Source: Puniceibacterium sediminis (GTDB taxonomy: Bacteria > Pseudomonadota > Alphaproteobacteria > Rhodobacterales > Rhodobacteraceae). From it: a stretch of DNA of 64,000 nucleotides. The position numbers and the translations under genes are program-made. The DNA lies in the NCBI RefSeq assembly GCF_900188035.1, contig NZ_FZNN01000018.1, forward strand, positions 19,632 through 83,631. The letters are read 5' to 3'. Below the pieces are notes generated by a model. It made no database searches, was not told the origin of the DNA, and saw only the letters and a program-made list of their open reading frames with translations. Positions 62,011 to 64,000 of the stretch are shown here, piece after piece. Numbering within the stretch: position 1 is the first letter of the stretch; each line of letters begins with the position of its first letter.

Positions 62011-62967
62011 ATGGCGGACGAGCTGCCCGGGACAGGAACAGAGCCGCATATCGGCATCCTGATGGCGGTCTACAACGGTGCCAGCCATTTGCGCGAACAG
62101 CTCGACAGCATCGCGCAGCAGGACCACGCGGATTGGCAGGTGCTGGCCAGTGACGACGGTTCCACAGACGGCAGCTGCTCTGAACTCGACCGCTTTGCCG
62201 CTGAGCACCAGCTGACTCGCATGGAAGGCCCGCGCAGGGGCAATTCGGCGGACAATTTCCTGTCGCTGATCCGCCGCGCCGGGGATCATCTGCCCACCGG
62301 CGCCTGGATTGCCTTTTCCGATCAGGATGACATCTGGCTGCCTGACAAGCTGTCGCGCGGAGTGGCGGCGCTACGCGATCTGCCCGATGGGCGCCCGGGG
62401 CTTTACTGCAGCCGGACCTGGATCACCGATGAAACCCTGAGCACACGCCGCCTGTCGATGCCGCGCCCGCGCCCGACGGGGTTCCGCAACGCGCTGGTAC
62501 AGAACATCGCGTCGGGGAACACGATCCTGCTGAACACACCGGCCGCTGCGCTGGTCCGGGCGGCGGCAGCCGAGGTCGGGGCGGTCGTGGTGCACGACTG
62601 GTGGCTCTACCAGATTGTCACCGGGGCGGGGGGCTGGGTCGCGCATGACGACGCGCCTTCGCTGCTCTACCGCCAGCACGGGGTGAACCAGATCGGCGCC
62701 AATGACACGACGCTGGCGCGGATCAGGCGGGTACGCCAGTTGCTGCGCGGAGACTTTCGCGAGTGGAACCGGATCAACATCGCCGCCCTCACGGCCTCGG
62801 CCCACCGGCTCACGCCGCAGAACCGCGCCCGGTTGGAGCGCTTTGCCGAGGTGCATGATGCGCGGCTCTGGGGACGCCTCACCGGCCTCGCGCGGCTGCG
62901 GCTTTACCGACAGAGCACCGCTAGCACCATCGCGTTGTGGGTTTCGGCATTTCTTGGGTGGCTTTGA
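62011..62967 (+). CDS. Glycosyltransferase family 2 (rhamnosyltransferase-like)
   Basis: The 318-residue protein starts IGILMAVYNGASHLREQLDS with LASDDGSTDGS, and SDQDDIWLPDKL near 103 is the DxD motif common in rhamnosyltransferases. HDWWLYQIVTGAGG supports the family. As last gene of the rml operon it probably uses dTDP-rhamnose. Its stop codon falls exactly at the edge of an IS481 remnant; the C-terminus looks complete. Confidence 0.85.
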   Translation: MADELPGTGTEPHIGILMAVYNGASHLREQLDSIAQQDHADWQVLASDDGSTDGSCSELDRFAAEHQLTRMEGPRRGNSADNFLSLIRRAGDHLPTGAWIAFSDQDDIWLPDKLSRGVAALRDLPDGRPGLYCSRTWITDETLSTRRLSMPRPRPTGFRNALVQNIASGNTILLNTPAAALVRAAAAEVGAVVVHDWWLYQIVTGAGGWVAHDDAPSLLYRQHGVNQIGANDTTLARIRRVRQLLRGDFREWNRINIAALTASAHRLTPQNRARLERFAEVHDARLWGRLTGLARLRLYRQSTASTIALWVSAFLGWL

Positions 62968-63295
62968 GGTCGCTCGCCTGCCCGACGTCGATGGAGACAA
63001 GCCGAAGCGGCGGAAGTTCAAGCGTTATCCCACCGGGTTCTTCCACATCGACATTCCCGAGGTGCGAAACCGCAGAGGGCAAGCTTTACCTTTTCGTTGG
63101 TATCGACCGCACGAGCAAATTCGCCGTGATCCAACTCGTTGAAAAGGCTGACCGGCGCACGGCCTAAGAGTTCCTACAGCGTATACTCGAAGCCGTGCCC
63201 TACTAAGTCCATACCATCCTTATGGATAACAGAATTCAGTTAGCCGAGCAGTCCGGGAACCGGAACACCATCTATTCGAACCGCGCCGGTTTGAA
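62966..63295 (+). mobile_element. IS481-type transposase remnant
   Basis: The fragment encodes KRYPTGFFHIDI then, after a +1 shift near 63065 (extra A), EGKLYLFVGIDRTSKFAVIQ, the integrase core of IS481 transposases. In-frame stops (TAA at 63165 and another soon after) and loss of both ends show decay. It begins right after the rml-linked glycosyltransferase. Confidence 0.8.
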
Positions 63296-63513
63296 TCGCC
63301 CCGGGTCTGTCGGAGACCTATAGCTTCATTTCACGCGACCAGATCTTGCATGTTGCGCCATGGCCCTTGGCGATGGACCAGTTCGGTTTTGTAGAGACCG
63401 TTTATGGTCTCAGCGAGGGCATTGTCATAGGAGACCTCGACGCTTCCGACCGACGGTTCGATGCCCGCTTCGGCCAAACGCTCGGTGTATCGAATGGACA
63501 GATATTGCCCGTC

Positions 63514-63558
63514 CCACTGCCCGGCAGTGCTTTGCAAAGCAAACCATGAGCGGGGCGG
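63514..63558 (+). repeat. REP-like palindromic element, copy A
   Basis: 45-bp unit with CCACTGCCCGGCAG then the 14-bp palindrome TGCTTTGCAAAGCA and a GGGGCGG end. It interrupts IS3 OrfB between the conserved HHSDR and QYLSIRY blocks. Confidence 0.75.
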
Positions 63559-63625
63559 TCCGAATGGTGAACCAGTCCACTTTTCTGGACGGGCCGTCGA
63601 TCGTGCAGGGCATTCTTCAAAGCAT

Positions 63626-63672
63626 CCGTTGCTCGGCAGTGCATCGCGCAGCGATGTCACGAGAGGGGGCGG
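63626..63672 (+). repeat. REP-like palindromic element, copy B
   Basis: 47-bp unit with CCGTTGCTCGGCAG, hairpin CATCGC-GCA-GCGATG, then CGAGAGGGGGCGG. It sits where about 80 codons of OrfB are missing. Confidence 0.75.
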
Positions 63673-63853
63673 TCCACCGTGCAGCGCGCCAGCGAAAAGC
63701 CCTCGCGCTTCAGCTGATGCCAAGCCTTGCGAACCCCATAGACCTGGTAGTTCTCATCCCAGACCCGTTTGATCTCCGGGCAAAGCTCTCGATCCCGCGG
63801 ATGGCGCGCCGAGGCTTTGGTAGGGTCCGTGCGGCACGCCAGCTGGTGATAAT

Positions 63854-63900
63854 ATGCCCCCTCTCGGCAGATTGCTTTGCAATCGCCTGCCGGGCAATGG
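63854..63900 (-). repeat. REP-like palindromic element, copy C
   Basis: 47-bp unit in opposite orientation: CCATTGCCCGGCAG, GCGATTGCAAAGCAAT and CGAGAGGGGGCAT. It marks the joint between two different IS3 fragments. Confidence 0.75.
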
Positions 63901-64000
63901 ATGCACGACATTCAGGCCGATCTCCTTCAGCTCTTCGGTCATTCTTGGTCCGCCATAGCTGCCCAGACTGAAACGCGACTGTTCCTTGATGTGTGCCAGC
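63901..64000 (-). mobile_element. Second IS3-family orfB fragment, cut by window edge
   Basis: The minus strand encodes LAHIKEQSRFSLGSYGGPRM and TEELKEIGLNV, the helix-turn-helix start region of another IS3 OrfB lineage. It ends at REP copy C and continues out of the window. Confidence 0.65.

Larger units (their letters stand above)
63331..63853 (-). mobile_element. IS3-family orfB remnant, broken by REP-like inserts
   Basis: Minus-strand pieces match IS3 OrfB in order: REDRELCPEIKRVW-type region with YQVYGVRKAWHQLKREG, then ALHDRRPVQKSGLVHHSDR, then QYLSIRYTERLAEAGIEPSV and NALAETINGLYKTE. They are split by two ~46-bp palindromic inserts and lack part of the DDE core and the C-terminus, so the transposase is dead. 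Confidence 0.8.

Overview
The window looks like about 64 kb of a low-copy plasmid (or chromid segment) from a marine alphaproteobacterium of the Rhodobacterales/Roseobacter group. The sequence is GC-rich with Rhodobacteraceae-type proteins. A replication and partition block lies in the middle: parB (32997-34067), parA (34102-35493), an iteron-bearing origin (about 35513-35900, with a perfect DnaA box) and a RepA-type initiator (36001-37032). Almost everything else makes, modifies or exports surface polysaccharide. A RepA replicon carrying a complete rmlCBDA operon (58662-62004) matches the 'biofilm plasmids' described in roseobacters. That assignment is inference; the gene calls rest on visible motifs.

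Layout. 1-7716: two paralogous right-handed beta-helix proteins (the first cut by the window edge, with PKD and LamG-like domains) flank a glycosyltransferase, an O-antigen-polymerase-like protein and a sulfotransferase. 8085-9808: a two-gene module resembling the head-spike pair of the Rhodobacter gene transfer agent (spike base plus LamG/SGNH spike). 9818-17107: sulfotransferase, Wzx flippase, FrhB-like protein, pyruvyltransferase, GT2 and acyltransferase. 17227-21422: an exosortase (XrtD type), a rhomboid protease, a VPLPA-CTERM FG-GAP-repeat substrate and a small secreted protein. 21642-24210: kdsD-kdsB-kdsA for CMP-Kdo. 25459-32915: UDP-glucose dehydrogenase, GT2/WsaF-like enzyme, sulfotransferase-like protein and a KpsT/KpsE/KpsM capsule ABC exporter. 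37051-38449: a phage/GTA-like DUF2793 fibre protein and a small partner. 38543-58567: glycosyltransferases including a three-domain enzyme and a GT10 fucosyltransferase, gmd-fcl and manC, a methyltransferase, two more sulfotransferases, a frameshifted SGNH-hydrolase pseudogene and coiled-coil proteins. 58662-62967: rmlC-rmlB-rmlD-rmlA and a GT2. 62966-64000: decayed IS481 and IS3 remnants stitched together by about 46-bp REP-like palindromes.

Together the genes provide dTDP-L-rhamnose, GDP-L-fucose, GDP-mannose, UDP-glucuronate and CMP-Kdo, at least eight glycosyltransferase polypeptides, five intact sulfotransferase-family proteins, plus pyruvyl- and acyl-transfer. They predict an acidic, probably sulfated, fucose- and rhamnose-containing polysaccharide. 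Both a Wzx/Wzy-like route and a KpsMTE route are present. KpsC/KpsS, KpsD/Wza, Wzc, ManB and PAPS synthesis are not in the window. The most unusual elements are the GTA-spike-like and fibre-like genes embedded in polysaccharide loci, the XrtD-rhomboid-substrate cassette, phased repeat arrays in several intergenic regions, and the REP-marked IS graveyard. No tRNA, rRNA or CRISPR array was seen.
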